Program-made: the position numbers and the translations under genes
Part shown: piece by piece, positions 34,501 through 42,822 of the stretch
How the letters are laid out: each line of letters begins with the position of its first letter
How positions within the stretch are numbered: position 1 is the first letter of the stretch
Notes under the pieces: model-generated
The model's database searches: none
What the model saw: only the letters and a program-made list of their open reading frames with translations
Told to the model about the DNA's origin: nothing
Source of the DNA: Lytechinus pictus
Taxonomy: Eukaryota; Echinodermata; Echinoidea; Temnopleuroida; Toxopneustidae
Assembly (NCBI RefSeq): GCF_037042905.1
Contig: NW_026974141.1
Coordinates: 4,518,001-4,582,000 of the forward strand
Length of the DNA stretch: 64,000 nt
Direction: 5' to 3'

Positions 34501-36863
34501 GCACAGTTGCACGGTACTTTACATGGACTTGGCTAGTTCTGTCGTCGATGGTGTCAGGGGTTGTACGTCACAGTATATATTTATCTTACTTTTAGCAAAA
34601 GGCAGTTTGCAACCTTAATTACCTGTGATTTAACCAATACTCCCCTTTCTCCGGTGCACTTTCAGATAATTGCCCAGATTCATCATGGAAACTTTATAAA
34701 GGAAGTTACTACAAATATTTTTGCTATCTTCGCACATTTGAGCATGCCTTGTCTGTCTGTCGATCGTGGACCAATGGGCAGTCATGTCGAGGGGACCTAG
34801 TTTCTATTCATAGCAAGGAGGAACAGGATTTCACAACCGACCTGTGCCGTAATAATGTGAGTATTTGTGACACTTCGCGAACATAATGGCCCTTATTCTG
34901 AAGTCAGGTTTGACTTAGACCATGGTCTAACTCTATGCTAAAATCATGGGTAGCCAAAAGTGTCAAAAATTCAATTAAGTTGTATGTTTCTTATGTTTAC
35001 TGTGCTCTTTCCTGATTCAACGATTGTGAAGACAATCATCTATTTATACTTCCGAGACAATTACGAAAATGACGAATGATTTGAGAGCCAAATGAGTTGA
35101 AATATTATATCTCTACTGTTAGTGATTTATGTAACGATTGGCTGTCCATACTAAAACCACAACTTTAAACCTGGGTTAAGTTAAACCCGACTTCTGAATA
35201 CGGGCCAATGAATTCAGCGACGATGATGTGTTCGCTGACGAGAGTGTGCTGTTGGTATATTTTGGGCAATGGATCCCTCTTCTCCCCCTTACGGGAAATC
35301 TGGATAAATCTGGATGTGATTAATCCTAGTGACCCTAATAACCTATGTGGAAAATAATATGATTTTCCAGAGCATAGTCGTATGAAAGCTTGTTTCTTTC
35401 TTATAGGCTGTAAAGAAATATCATATTATGATGGAAGGCCTTTGCACGTGTACGTAGGCTATGGCCCATTTTCTCAATTTTTTAACGAAAATTCATTAAG
35501 TGCTTTGGATTGTCAAATATTGTATTTGTTATGCCACGTGGTAGTAGCTCCCTACGGTCTGAAGAATCCCCCATGGTAAGGTGGCTCATGGTAACTTCAT
35601 ACATTTACGTTTAAAGAAGAGTGCGCGGATGTGCATATACGTAAATGGTAAATATATTTTTTAACATATTGCTAAGAAAGTGCTTGTAAGGAAGCAATCA
35701 TATGTCTGATGGCGTAAGGTCTTATCCGAGGGACCTGACAATGAAGATTAATGCCTTACCAAAAGGCACAAACGCAACAAGTGGGAATCGAACCCGGATC
35801 ACCGGAATCCGAAACCCCCGCTCTACCGACTTAGCTATCGCACCTCCATACTCCCTCTTCATGTAAGACAAATTTTGACTTTAAAAAATCGCAAATTTAC
35901 GGAAGTCATATTTCGGTCTTGATCAAACGACTAGCTTAAATCAGATGCGAACCACTAGCGCCACCTCGAGTCCTGTTTGGTCAGAGCGTCTTAACGGTGA
36001 CACGATATTCGTGGAAGCGTCGTGGTGTAGCGGTTCTGACTCTCGCCTTGTAATCAGAGGGTCGTGTGTTCGAATCCCACCATGGCCTAGCGTCCTTTGG
36101 CAAGGCGTTAATCCACACTTTGCCACTCTCCACCCAGGTGTTAAATGGGTACCCGGTAGGATGTGAAAGCCTATACGTAGTATGCCTAGCAATTGAGTCT
36201 TGGAACTCTTGTTGGAATGCTCCCCAGGGAGTGGAGAAGGTGCATACATTGTATGCGGGAATGCAAGGATCCGATGACCGGGGTAATAATATGTCTGTAA
36301 AGCGCTTAGATACGTCATTCCGATGTATTAAGCGCTATATAAATGCGGAATATTATATTATTATATTATTTGATCCGGCGACAATTATTCCGGGCTTCCT
36401 GCTTTATTTGGTCTATGACATAGGATTAGGGCATGGACCTACTAGGTTGCAATATGGTTTTATGTAAGGTTTAGGGCTATGTTTAGGATAGGGTATAGTG
36501 TTAAATCCAGGGTTGACATGGTTGTAATTGGTTATATGCGTGGAGCAAATGTCATGGAGCCGTTTTAACGCCAACAATTAAATATTCTGGATCGTATTTC
36601 CTGTACAGACTGGCTGTTCCAGCCGGTACGAAGGGTACTGGATCGGGCTGCGCCGGCTGGGCCCACATGCTCCATTTGTTTGGTCCGATCAGACACCGGT
36701 TAACTACACCAACTGGTCTGATGGTCTACCTGATGATGAACACTCGACAGAAGGGTGCGTTCACTATAGACCTGGTCGAGGAAGCCATTCGGGATGGAAT
36801 AAACTGAAATGCATTATAAAGTTGTTCATCGTCTGCAAGGTTTCTGCTTCATGTGACCAGTGA
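19524..36863 (+). CDS. Secreted EGF / C-type lectin gene, copy with altered sugar-binding motif (5 exons)
   Basis: The exons are 19524-19578, 20790-20954, 21253-21357, 34666-34856 and 36609-36863 (TGA). They total 771 nt, which reads as 256 residues without a stop. The order is signal peptide, two-cysteine module, one EGF-like domain, then a CTLD split in phase 0. Introns 1-3 are phase 1. A decayed extra exon 2/3 pair and the BEL/Pao element lie in intron 3. The CTLD framework is kept (FCY, C-R-S-W-T, G-D-L-V-S-I-H-S, Y-W-I-G-L), but EPN is LPD and WND is WNK, so canonical Ca2+-dependent sugar binding is doubtful. A role as a secreted recognition protein is inferred from the family. Whether transcripts still cross the ~13.3-kb intron cannot be told. 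Confidence 0.6.
20160..20340 (-). mobile_element. tRNA-derived SINE, second type
   Basis: The - strand head near 20337 reads GTGTTGGCTCAGTTGGTTGAG, a good tRNA A box, followed by a degenerate B box in the CGGGAATTGACATCCCGG region. The body does not match the other SINEs here. It lies in intron 1 of the 19-kb gene. Confidence 0.6.
20790..20954 (+). CDS. Exon 2, two-cysteine module (19-kb gene)
   Basis: 165 nt between TCTCTTCAG and GTAAGC, phase 1 on both sides. The shared signature is I-R-C-G-T, T-G-D-I-V, L-E-P-K-L, then N-W-P and S-I-A-S, then a late C before P-G. This copy has an additional cysteine near its end (C-R-C-P-G). I do not recognise the domain. It is not a convincing CUB, sushi or EGF. 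Confidence 0.65.
21253..21357 (+). CDS. Exon 3, EGF-like (19-kb gene)
   Basis: 105 nt between GATCTTAG and GTACGT, phase 1-1, with six cysteines in EGF order. It differs from the 43-kb exon at only a few codons (for example V-R for A-G before F-Q-G-P). There is no calcium-binding D-x-D start, so it is a non-cbEGF type. Confidence 0.75.
21556..21830 (-). mobile_element. tRNA-derived SINE inserted after a local duplication
   Basis: The - strand head near 21829 has GTGGTCTAGTGGTTCTGAC and GTGGGTTCGAATCC, then the shared body and a (TTA)n tail at 21556-21572. CATTAATT flanks both sides as a target duplication. The duplicated segment at 25.2 kb carries the uninterrupted site (CACATTATTTATGATAAATG). 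Confidence 0.88.
22339..22875. mobile_element. TTAA-flanked palindromic MITE (~537 bp)
   Basis: AGGTCAAGTCCACCCCCGAA at the left is answered by TTGGGGGTGGACTTGTCCT at the right. A perfect TTAA lies on both sides (22335-22338, 22876-22879). Inner words such as GATGTCATCAGTTCCC link it to the 14.1- and 53.5-kb elements. Confidence 0.85.
22880..23839. other. Non-genic stretch
   Basis: No gene is seen. Sequence is AT-rich with short T-runs. The open frames at 23031-23430 overlap on both strands and show no recognisable domain. Confidence 0.4.
23840..24234 (-). pseudogene. LINE reverse-transcriptase C-terminal remnant
   Basis: Read on the - strand from 24234, the frame gives Y-M-Y-S-V-F-P-R-T-I-R-I-W-N-T-L-P, the conserved tail of non-LTR retrotransposon ORF2. 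The 3'-UTR-like remainder follows. No upstream RT core is present, so this is a 5'-truncated insertion. It lies in intron 3 of the 19-kb gene. Confidence 0.75.
24417..25016 (+). pseudogene. Extra decayed exon 2 / exon 3 pair
   Basis: The exon 2 copy (24417-24585) lacks a polypyrimidine tract at its acceptor and has a 4-nt insertion (ACGT near 24483), which shifts the frame and soon meets TGA. The exon 3 copy (24912-25016, 105 nt, TCTTAG/GTACGT) keeps six cysteines but has unusual changes (R-N-G-R-L-C, R-S-L-G-P). The pair and its 3' flank match 20790-21960, so it is a local tandem duplicate. The EGF exon alone could still be spliced in frame. Confidence 0.75.
24647..24666. repeat. (GT)n followed by poly-G
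   Basis: The stretch runs from ~24637 to 24666 in the intron of the decayed exon pair. The paralogous position at ~21003 has only a poly-G run, so the GT tract arose or expanded after the duplication. Confidence 0.7.
25531..26483 (+). repeat. 5' LTR of the BEL/Pao element
   Basis: 953 bp, TG...CA ends. It has a TATAAAAG box at 26303-26310. By eye it differs from the 3' LTR at about ten single bases and no indels, roughly 1 percent, so the insertion is recent. Confidence 0.95.
26532..28415 (+). pseudogene. BEL/Pao Gag and start of protease
   Basis: The start ATG is chosen for its context (GGTCACCATGA), 48 nt after the 5' LTR. Residues ~25-85 form a Lys/Glu/Leu-rich coiled coil. The middle resembles the DUF1759 Gag domain (F-D-G-D-P-L-K-Y-Y-E-F). 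Two Cys/His knuckles follow (C-M-I-C-G-D-N-H and C-F-N-C-L-Q-P-G-H). The aspartic protease begins near the end, with L-L-D-S-G-S-T. The frame stops at TAA 28413-28415 inside the protease region, and homologous coding continues in the same frame. Confidence 0.9.
28416..28853 (+). pseudogene. BEL/Pao protease-RT linker, between two stops
   Basis: Open and in the same frame as Gag. It contains I-I-G-Q-D-V-P and the R-T-I-L-G-W-T-L-N-G-P motif typical of the BEL/Pao protease to RT junction. It is closed by TAG at 28851-28853. The next segment continues in the same frame. Confidence 0.85.
28854..30728 (+). pseudogene. BEL/Pao reverse transcriptase and RNase H
   Basis: RT motifs are visible in order: R-I-V-Y-D-C-A, then D-I-E-A-M-F-H-Q-V, then the F-Y-V-D-D catalytic box (~29449-29466). 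RNase H follows with H-F-S-D-A-S-E-G-A-Y-G (~29991), E-L-S-A-A-A and W-T-D-S-T. It ends at TAG 30726-30728, again with homologous coding downstream in the same frame. Confidence 0.9.
30729..31349 (+). pseudogene. BEL/Pao integrase, N-terminal part
   Basis: HHCC zinc-binding residues (H-E-K-C-G-H and C-V-S-C-R-R-H; ~30960-31090) precede the integrase core with G-M-D-F-F-G-P, whose Asp is the first catalytic acid. The frame ends at TGA 31347-31349, and the core continues from 31346 in another frame. Confidence 0.88.
31346..32061 (+). pseudogene. BEL/Pao integrase remainder and C-terminal domain, two frames
   Basis: 31346-31672 carries the second and third catalytic regions (R-S-D-N-G-T and A-S-H-F-G-G-I-W-E-R). 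A frame change near 31635 then moves coding to 31678-32061, which has the W-R-R-W-x-x-E-Y-L and V-G-D-L-V-L-V motifs of the C-terminal DUF5641-type domain. The part is non-functional as it stands. Confidence 0.85.
32062..33619 (+). other. BEL/Pao 3' untranslated region and polypurine tract
   Basis: This stretch contains no frame with a recognisable domain; the overlapping open frames at 32068-32536 look like chance. A nearly repeated CGCGTT/CTAATACAA motif sits at 32298-32400. A polypurine-like tract (AAAGGGGCCGGAA) abuts the 3' LTR. Confidence 0.6.
33620..34572 (+). repeat. 3' LTR of the BEL/Pao element
   Basis: 953 bp, colinear with the 5' LTR. It carries the TATAAAAG box at 34392-34399 and ends 93 bp before the acceptor of lectin exon 4. 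Transcription started here would run straight into the CTLD exons. Confidence 0.95.
34666..34856 (+). CDS. Exon 4, N-terminal half of CTLD (19-kb gene)
   Basis: 191 nt from CACTTTCAG to GTGAGTATT, entered in phase 1 and left in phase 0. It encodes C-P-D-S-S-W, Y-Y-K-Y-F-C-Y, A-L-S-V-C-R-S-W-T and G-D-L-V-S-I-H-S, the usual first half of a CTLD. It has no stop. It aligns codon for codon with 47929-48119. Confidence 0.82.
34888..35206 (-). mobile_element. ~310-bp MITE, GGCCC...GGGCC ends, copy A
   Basis: Starts GGCCCTTATTCTGAAGTCAG and ends CTTCTGAATACGGGCC, flanked by AAT on both sides (34885-34887, 35207-35209). The interior is in reverse orientation relative to the copies at 36876 and 48140. 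It begins 31 bases into the intron after exon 4. A 3-bp target duplication suggests a PIF/Harbinger-like origin, not proven. Confidence 0.88.
35695..35847 (-). mobile_element. tRNA-derived SINE, third type
   Basis: The - strand head begins near 35847 with GGAGGTGCGATAGCTAAGTC, has TCGGTAGAGCGGG (A/D-arm-like) and GGGTTCGATTCCCAC (B box), then a TTGTCAGGTCCCTCGG body. This body is unlike the other SINEs here. Confidence 0.65.
36010..36368 (+). mobile_element. tRNA-derived SINE, + strand
   Basis: The head has GTGGTGTAGCGGTTCTGAC and GTGTTCGAATCCCACCATGG. The body includes CACCCAGGTGTTAAATGGGT and the typical AAGCGCTATATAAATGCGG end, with an (ATT)n tail at 36349-36368. Confidence 0.88.
36609..36863 (+). 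CDS. Exon 5, C-terminal half of CTLD with lost EPN/WND motifs (19-kb gene)
   Basis: 255 nt from CCTGTACAG to TGA, phase 0. It keeps Y-W-I-G-L, F-V-W-S-D-Q-T-P-V-N-Y, four CTLD cysteines and the tail S-A-S-C-D. At the sugar site it has G-L-P-D where the 43-kb gene has G-E-P-N, and W-N-K where that gene has W-N-D. Two Ca2+-ligand positions are therefore changed. A MITE starts 13 bases after the stop. Confidence 0.82.
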   Translation, partial: TGCSSRYEGYWIGLRRLGPHAPFVWSDQTPVNYTNWSDGLPDDEHSTEGCVHYRPGRGSHSGWNKLKCIIKLFIVCKVSASCDQ

Positions 36864-36875
36864 AAGTAATTCAAT

Positions 36876-37185
36876 GGCCCGTATTCTGAAGTCGGGTTTA
36901 ACTTAAACTCAGGTTTAAAGTTGTGGTTTAAGTATGGAAAGCCAATTGTTACATGAATCACTAATGTAGATATATTATATTTCAGCTCATTTGGCTCTCA
37001 AATCATTCATAATTGTCTAGGAAGTATAAATAGATGATTTTCTTCACCATCAATGAATCAGGAAAGAGCACAGCAAACATAAGAAACATACAACTTAATA
37101 AAAATTTTGACACTTTTGGCTTCCCATAATTTTAGCACAGAGTTAGACCATGGTCTAAGTTAAACCTGACTTCAGAATACGGGCC
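36876..37185 (+). mobile_element. ~310-bp MITE, GGCCC...GGGCC ends, copy B
   Basis: GGCCCGTATTCTGAAGTCGG at the left and ACTTCAGAATACGGGCC at the right, with AAT on both sides. It lies in the expected 3' UTR of the 19-kb lectin gene. Same orientation as the copy at 48140. Confidence 0.88.
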
Positions 37186-37339
37186 AATGAATTTATCCCC
37201 ATACATGAGTGGGTAGGTGGGTAGTCCAAATCTCGACGTTAATCGTAGTTATTTGTTCGGACAACCATCTGTAGTAGGTCCATGAGATAACTTAGCCGTT
37301 GCATATGGCACAGATACCAACACGTAACTCCTCCTCTTT

Positions 37340-37820
37340 CCGTCTTCTCTTACAAGGTGTAAAGAGGACCCGGGGGTGGGGGGGGGGGCAGTCAAATGTA
37401 TTGCTGTACACACGCGTGGCCAAACTAAACGAGTTTTTCTCTGTGTGCAAAATAACCCGTAAACAAGTTTTTTCGCGGGCTTTATTCATACATTTTGGCC
37501 CCTAAACAAGTTGTCGCCAGAATATGACCCCGGGGAAAAAGCTTGGGGGAAAACATACCCTAAACACGTTTGGCTAGTCTTAAAAAAAATCTTTGGAAAA
37601 AAACCATACCATAAACACGCTTGACCCTGCGATTGACCATTGACCAGTCTTTCAAAACTACCCCTTTTTTGAAAATCGGTGTTTTTGACACCCTTAACGA
37701 GTGCACGCACAGCCCGCGTCCAAAACTGAAAAAGCAACCCTTTAAACGCGTTTTTTTTTGGGTCACGCGTGTGTACAGCAATATATATGAATGCCCCCCC
37801 CCCCCGGGAAAGAGGAGGAC
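37340..37820. mobile_element. ~480-bp inverted-repeat element with poly-G/poly-C termini
   Basis: The left CCCGGGGGTGGGGG...TATTGCTGTACACACGCGTG is answered on the right by CACGCGTGTGTACAGCAATA...CCCCCCCCCCGGG. The interior has loose direct repeats of TAAACACG and CTTGACC words. The long - strand open frame across it (37486-38049) is an artefact. Confidence 0.7.
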
Positions 37821-37959
37821 TGGTGTATTGGTGTGTATACCATAATGCGATGAGTGAAAAAGAGTATAGGTTTTCCGACCCAATAACTACTAGCGTCCAG
37901 ATTTTGAGTAGAGGGTGGGCTGTGGAGGGTGTGGCGAAAATGAGAGGAGATAACGAACG

Positions 37960-38536
37960 GAATTTGTAATGAACTGAACGTTTTGAGATATAAAATATGT
38001 AAAAATAAAATATGTTTTTCCTATAGTTGAAAAATTGTTGCCAATTCATATATAAATATATTTTTGCACCATTAATTTCTGTAATGGACCTATTGCCATT
38101 GAAAGTGAGTGTGCGTTTTTTTTAATTTTTTTTATTTATTTATTTATTATTATTGTTTTATTTTTTTGGGGGGTAAGTCGGCTTATTCTAAGGGAAATTA
38201 GACAAATGAGAAAAATAAAATAATTCTTGAAATTAATGCAAGAATTTAATTAAAACGACTAAAATGTCTCTATAATGTAAATATTTATGCATGTAAAAAT
38301 GTCATCATTTTTATTTTGTTTTGTTAAAAAAATATATTTTGTGCCCATTGTACTCTAATTGATTTATTTGTCAGTATATTGAATGTAGTCCTTTAGAATG
38401 TATCCATTTATTTTGAATTACATACAGTAATATGTATACAGGATGCCACACCCGATGAGCAGCTGTTTCTATTTTGTGGTCCCCTTTTACCAAAGATGTT
38501 ATTTTCTTGTTTGTACATCAATAACATTGCCTTTGT
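37960..38536. other. Non-genic AT-rich stretch
   Basis: No gene is seen. It includes (TTTA)n near 38134-38160. Sequence around 38490-38540 and 38704-38755 (ending AATAAAGTTTCAACTTCAAC) looks like one LINE 3' tail split by the MITE at 38538. Confidence 0.4.
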
Positions 38537-38537
38537 A

Positions 38538-38703
38538 CACTGTAAAAAATGAAGTGCTAATTTAGCACTTTCAGTGCTTGTATAGTGACTGCACTACGAG
38601 TGCTGATTTTCTAGTTCAAATTTAAACTAGAAAATCAGCACTCGTAGTGCAGTCACTATACAAGCACTGTAAGTGCTAAATCAGCACTTCATTTTTTACA
38701 GTG
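38538..38703. mobile_element. Palindromic MITE, family TA-1
   Basis: 166 bp, CACTGTAAAAAATGAAGTGC against GCACTTCATTTTTTACAGTG, with TA on both sides. It shares the inner AGTGACTGCAC word with the 9.7- and 44.2-kb copies, but its pairing bases have changed together (AGTGC for AGAGC). Confidence 0.88.
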
Positions 38704-38759
38704 TATATATATTTTTATTGGTAATAAAGTTTCAACTTCAACTTCAATAGAGGTGCTGT

Positions 38760-39960
38760 GGGGTGCCGAATGGTCTAAGATGGTCTAAGGTACTCGGTAC
38801 GACAGTTTATAAGCTAAAGCAATGCATTCTCTCTGCATGCCTCTTTTCATCTTGAATTAAATGAATGAAAATACTGCACGCTTTACTGGTAAAAACATAT
38901 GCATGTGCTTATTAGAAAATCAGAAAGGCTACAAATGAAGTATAAAGACACTGTATTAATATAGGAGAAAGCAAGAAGTATAATGATGATGAAGTTTCAA
39001 GTAAAAAGTATTACTATAGTAAGCTAAAATGGTAAAATAAATAATCAACACATATTTGAAGATCATATATTTATTCCATCCATGAAATGATAAACCAAAA
39101 GCAATCCCTAAGCTTTAATACCTGAGTTAAAATATGAGGTCTGAGTCTGTGTTCGTTTGTGTTTGGTAAGAAATATTGAACATTGTTTAGTAGATATTTA
39201 TCTATTGCTATTTTTATTATAAATTGTAACGGCTGATAAAAGTCTAAATTCGTCGGCGAGCTGGACGTCGTGGCATTCGCCTATAATCCAAGCTACATGG
39301 GGAAAGTTACGAATTAATGCAGTGGTTCGAGCCTTGGTCACGTTTATCTGGTAACGTCTTTCCCAGACGTAAATAATTAAATCCGAATGGTTCACGTCTG
39401 AAAAAGTCAATTACATACACACGTAGTAATAAGTAAGAATGACTTTTCTAGCTTTTTATATTTCCGAGTATTTTTACATGGTCGATTGTGTCTGGCTCTT
39501 CCCTTTTCATCCACAAGCGCACACACCCACACACACTCACGCACACACGAGCGCACACCCCACATCCAGAGTCTGAGCTGGTGCGTGTTCGTATGGGTGT
39601 GTTTGTAAGGTTGTAAACGATAGGGAATGCGAAAACAGCAACGAAGATAGAGAGAAGGAGAAGCTGAATACATAGAGGGGAAAAGGCAGAGAAGAGAAAA
39701 TGAGAGAGGGAGCGAGAGAGAGAGAGAGAGAGAAGTGGGATGGGGTATATAATTAATGATAACTAATTCATTAAAGCCATCTACGCATTCATAATATACC
39801 TTAGATCAGCTCGACTGTATGACCTTAACTTACACATTATTCATTACAGATAGTAGATTCAACAGTGTGTGTGGATGTGTGTGTGTGTGTGTGTGTGGGT
39901 TGATTTGTATGTGGCTCGAATAAAACTTTATTATTTAGTATTTTTGTGTAGTGTTTGTAT
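38760..39960. other. Non-genic stretch with microsatellites
   Basis: No gene is seen. A CA-rich tract lies at 39519-39558, (GA)n at 39713-39732 and (GT)n at 39868-39898. The segment 39298-39415 (GGTTCGAGCCTTGGTCACG) resembles 50952-51060, so both are copies of an unnamed dispersed repeat. Confidence 0.5.
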
Positions 39961-39985
39961 GAATAAGTGCAAACGAAACTTTGTT

Positions 39986-40225
39986 TAAGAGCCATTTCGT
40001 CCAATAGCCACCTCTTCCAAGAGCCATTTCGTCTAAATGCCACTTCATTTAGTAGACACTTCTTCCACTAGCCATTTCGTCCAATAACTAGTTCGTCTAA
40101 CTTCATTGCCAGATGGTTCAATTGCCATTTTAGTCTAACACCCACTTGGTGGAATACCCACTTGGTTCAATCGACAGCTCGTCCATAACCCATTTCGTCC
40201 AATTCCCACTTGGTCGAATAACCGT
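39986..40225 (-). repeat. Degenerate ~20-bp array, GCCATTTCGTCCAAT orientation
   Basis: About a dozen variants of a ~20-bp unit (GAGCCATTTCGTCCAAT, TGCCACTTCATTTAG, and similar). It is the reverse complement of the unit in the array at 40900-41770. Confidence 0.75.
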
Positions 40226-40900
40226 TACTGGGTGCAGGCGCTGATCCAGGGGATTAATGTCTCCCCCAGTAAGGGGGGGGGGGGGGGGGAGAGAAAAACG
40301 CACCACAATATAGGATGAACAACCATTTATTATTTAGATACATATAGCCATATTTAACGTGATTTTGAAAACCGTCTCTGCGACGAATTCAGCTTATGTC
40401 TAGTTTCTCAAATTTAATCACTTTTGGTGTTGCAATTTATTCTCCTCATGAATTTCAAATCATGTGAGATTTGTCCATCAAGTAATGTGAAACCAAACCT
40501 CATGCTTTTAAGAATTTGACACCATATCAGCCTATTGACCAGTATATGTATCTCATCGAACAGGCAATGCGAAGGCGAACCGCGAGCGAAAATTTTATAA
40601 TTATAGTAACATGATTAAATTTTTTTTTTTCAAAGACTTCCCCTCACCTTATTTTATTCACTTGTCTTCCTCCTTTTATTTTTTCTCTTCTTTTATTGTC
40701 CCCTCGTTTTTTCCTCCCTTTTCTCCGCCAATGGGGGGGGGGGGGGGATCTTCCAGGGTCCCCACCTGGATTTGCTTATCAATAGTTGTCACAAAAGGGA
40801 TGAATGTGTGCGTGCGTGTGTGTGTGTGTGTGTGGGGGGGGCGTTACAGGCAAGAGCAGGGGGCGTTCACACCTGTTATTACCACGCGATTTCGTAGACC
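40226..40900. other. Spacer between two inverted arrays
   Basis: It holds poly-G runs (40265-40290, 40734-40747), a T/C-rich patch (40617-40725) and (GT)n-G(n) at 40807-40841. No gene is seen. Confidence 0.45.
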
Positions 40901-41770
40901 TATAATGGGGTCAAGTGGGCATGGAACTATATGGGTATTGGACCAACTGTCAATTAAACCAAATGGGTGTTGAACCAAATTGGACCAAAAGGAAATTAGA
41001 CCAAATGGCACTTGGACGAAGTGGTTTTTGGACAAAGTGACTCATACACGAAATTGCTATCAGACAAAATTACCCTTAGACGAAGTGGCCTTTGTACGAA
41101 TTGAATCTTACACGAAGTGGCTTTTGGACGAAGTGACTCTTAGTAGAAGTGGCTTTTGGACGGATTTATTAGAAGAAATGGTTATTAAACGAAATGAAAT
41201 TTGACTAAGCAGCATTAGACTACATGGTCATTGGACGAAATGGCACTGAACATAGTGGTAAGACCATATAGATCTTAGATTAACTCGAAATTAGACGAGA
41301 TTAGATGAAATGGGTCTTCAACGTAGTGGGTTTAGGGCTAAGGGGCTTTTGGGCTAACTAGCAAATGGACAAAATGTTTATAGAACGAAGTGGCATTTAG
41401 ATGAAGTAGCTCTCAGACGAATTGGCTTTTGGACGGAATGGCTCTTAGACAAAGTAGCTTTTTTACAAGTGAATCGTAGACGAAGTGGCTTTTGAACAAA
41501 GTGACTCTTAGACAAAGTGGCTATGGGACAAAATGGCTCTTAGACGAAGTGGCTTTTGGACGGAGTGGCGCTTAGACTAACTGGCTATCAGACGAAATGG
41601 CTATTTAAAGAAATGAAATCAGAGTAAACAGCATTTTGACTACATGGTCATTGGACGAAATGGCACTGGACGTAGTGGGTATAAGACCATTTAAATTATA
41701 AACGAACACGAGATTAGACAAAATTAAAGGTAAACCAAATTGATTTAGCCGATGTGGTTTTAGAAATACA
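40900..41770 (+). repeat. Degenerate ~20-bp array, TTGGACGAAGTGGC orientation
   Basis: About 40 units drawn from a small set of words (TTAGACGAAGTGGCT, TTTGGACGAAATGGC, TTGGACCAAATGG), spaced ~20-22 bp. A longer-range repeat is also visible: ACTACATGGTCATTGGACG occurs at ~41219 and ~41639. Open frames across it are artefacts. Confidence 0.8.
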
Positions 41771-42053
41771 GACCAAATGAAATGCCCTCCTTGTGCCTGC
41801 CAGTTTAATGGTATTTCGTGTTTTTTCTCTATTGCAATGAATGGGTACAAACAACTGAGCGAATAATCCCAGAAGTTACTAAAATGTGCCGCCAATGACT
41901 GTATTGCACATTTTGCAGAATTTAGCAAAATGTGCAGTTACCAAATTGGTAATTTGGCAATTGCACATTTTGAAACCAGTAATTCTTTTTAAGACTGTTG
42001 TTTGGTCCTGATACTGCCATCATAAAATGATGAAAAGTGGCCCGTGACTTCCA

Positions 42054-42128
42054 CGAGGAGTGTGGTCCAGTGGTTGGACCATTGGACTCATAATCGCAAT
42101 GTTGTGAGTTCGAAACCCCACTCTTCCA
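42054..42128 (+). mobile_element. tRNA-like sequence / SINE head
   Basis: The sequence folds like a tRNA. GAGGAGT pairs with ACTCTTC as acceptor arm, TGGTCCAGTGGTTGGAC is A-box-like, the anticodon loop CTCATAA would read CAT, and AGTTCGAAAC is a degraded B box. The T arm pairs poorly, so a SINE head or tRNA relic is more likely than a working tRNA. Confidence 0.55.
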
Positions 42129-42389
42129 CGGTCTCTACTTTGAAAAAAAAAGGCCCGATATTAATATATGTCGTCTATGAGGTCAGCCACTATGACTGAT
42201 TAAACTAGACGTAAAACGTTTCCTAGGTAATTAGTTACATATACCAGCTTGGCGTTTACCAGCAAAACGCTTTTCTGCCGAGTTCCTACGGAAGTTAGCA
42301 TAAACAAAAACAGAAAAACAATAAACCATAATTTAATCAATAGTACAAGGTTTTACATCAAGCTAATTAAAAATATGAATTAACACTAT

Positions 42390-42690
42390 GCTTAAATCAG
42401 TTCATGTTGGGAGCTTAAGGGAATGTGTTGGCAGGAAGTGAATTCCACAGCCGAGCCGTCCTTGGAATATATGAAGATTGATGAAGAGAAATGTTTGACT
42501 TTGGGAAAGTGACTCTGTAGGAGTGGGCAGCTGTAGTAGAGCGTGTCAAACGGACATGGGGGGGGGGGGGGGATAAGGGAGGGGGGGGGGGGGAGAAGAT
42601 GCAACATTTCTCCGGTTTTCAAGTGGGACAAGTTCAATCTTGTAAGGGTCTTTAATTCTCAGGAGGTTGAGCGCTTTCCGCTGTAACCTA
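42390..42690 (-). pseudogene. LINE reverse-transcriptase C-terminal remnant
   Basis: On the - strand, the frames give L-Q-R-K-A-L-N-L-L-R-I-K-D-P-Y, then after poly-C runs H-V-R-L-T-R-S-T-T-A-A-H-S-Y, and Y-I-P-R-T-A-R-L-W-N-S-L-P-A. These are typical of the end of non-LTR retrotransposon ORF2. It is interrupted by expanded C-runs (42555-42592 on the + strand) and a stop. The 3' UTR probably extends toward ~42150. Confidence 0.75.
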
Positions 42691-42822
42691 TAAAGAAGTG
42701 CGAGTACACACACCCCCAAATGTATATACTCAACATTAACGTTTTTATTAGTAGGTGCTGTATAAATATTTATATTGATATTATAACTTTCAATGAAATT
42801 TTACGACAGTATTGTCGGGACG

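Larger units (their letters stand above)
25531..34572 (+). mobile_element. BEL/Pao LTR retrotransposon, complete structure, coding-defective
   Basis: It is bounded by two 953-bp LTRs starting TGTCGGG and ending GTCACA, with 5-bp target duplications GTATA (25526-25530 and 34573-34577). Domain order is Gag with zinc knuckles, aspartic protease, RT (YVDD), RNase H, zinc-binding integrase and a C-terminal DUF5641-like region, which is the BEL/Pao layout. A purine-rich tract (33607-33619) precedes the 3' LTR. Three in-frame stops and two frame changes interrupt the coding region. It sits in the same orientation as the lectin gene, inside intron 3 and only 93 bp before exon 4. No envelope-like frame is recognised. 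Confidence 0.95.

Noticed and set aside
37486-38049. 187-codon - strand open frame
   Set aside because: It crosses an inverted-repeat element with poly-C and poly-G termini, overlaps open frames in other phases, and shows no domain or sensible composition.
40611-41204. Open frames of 63-120 codons over the ~20-bp arrays
   Set aside because: They arise from the repeat unit itself and shift phase along the array.
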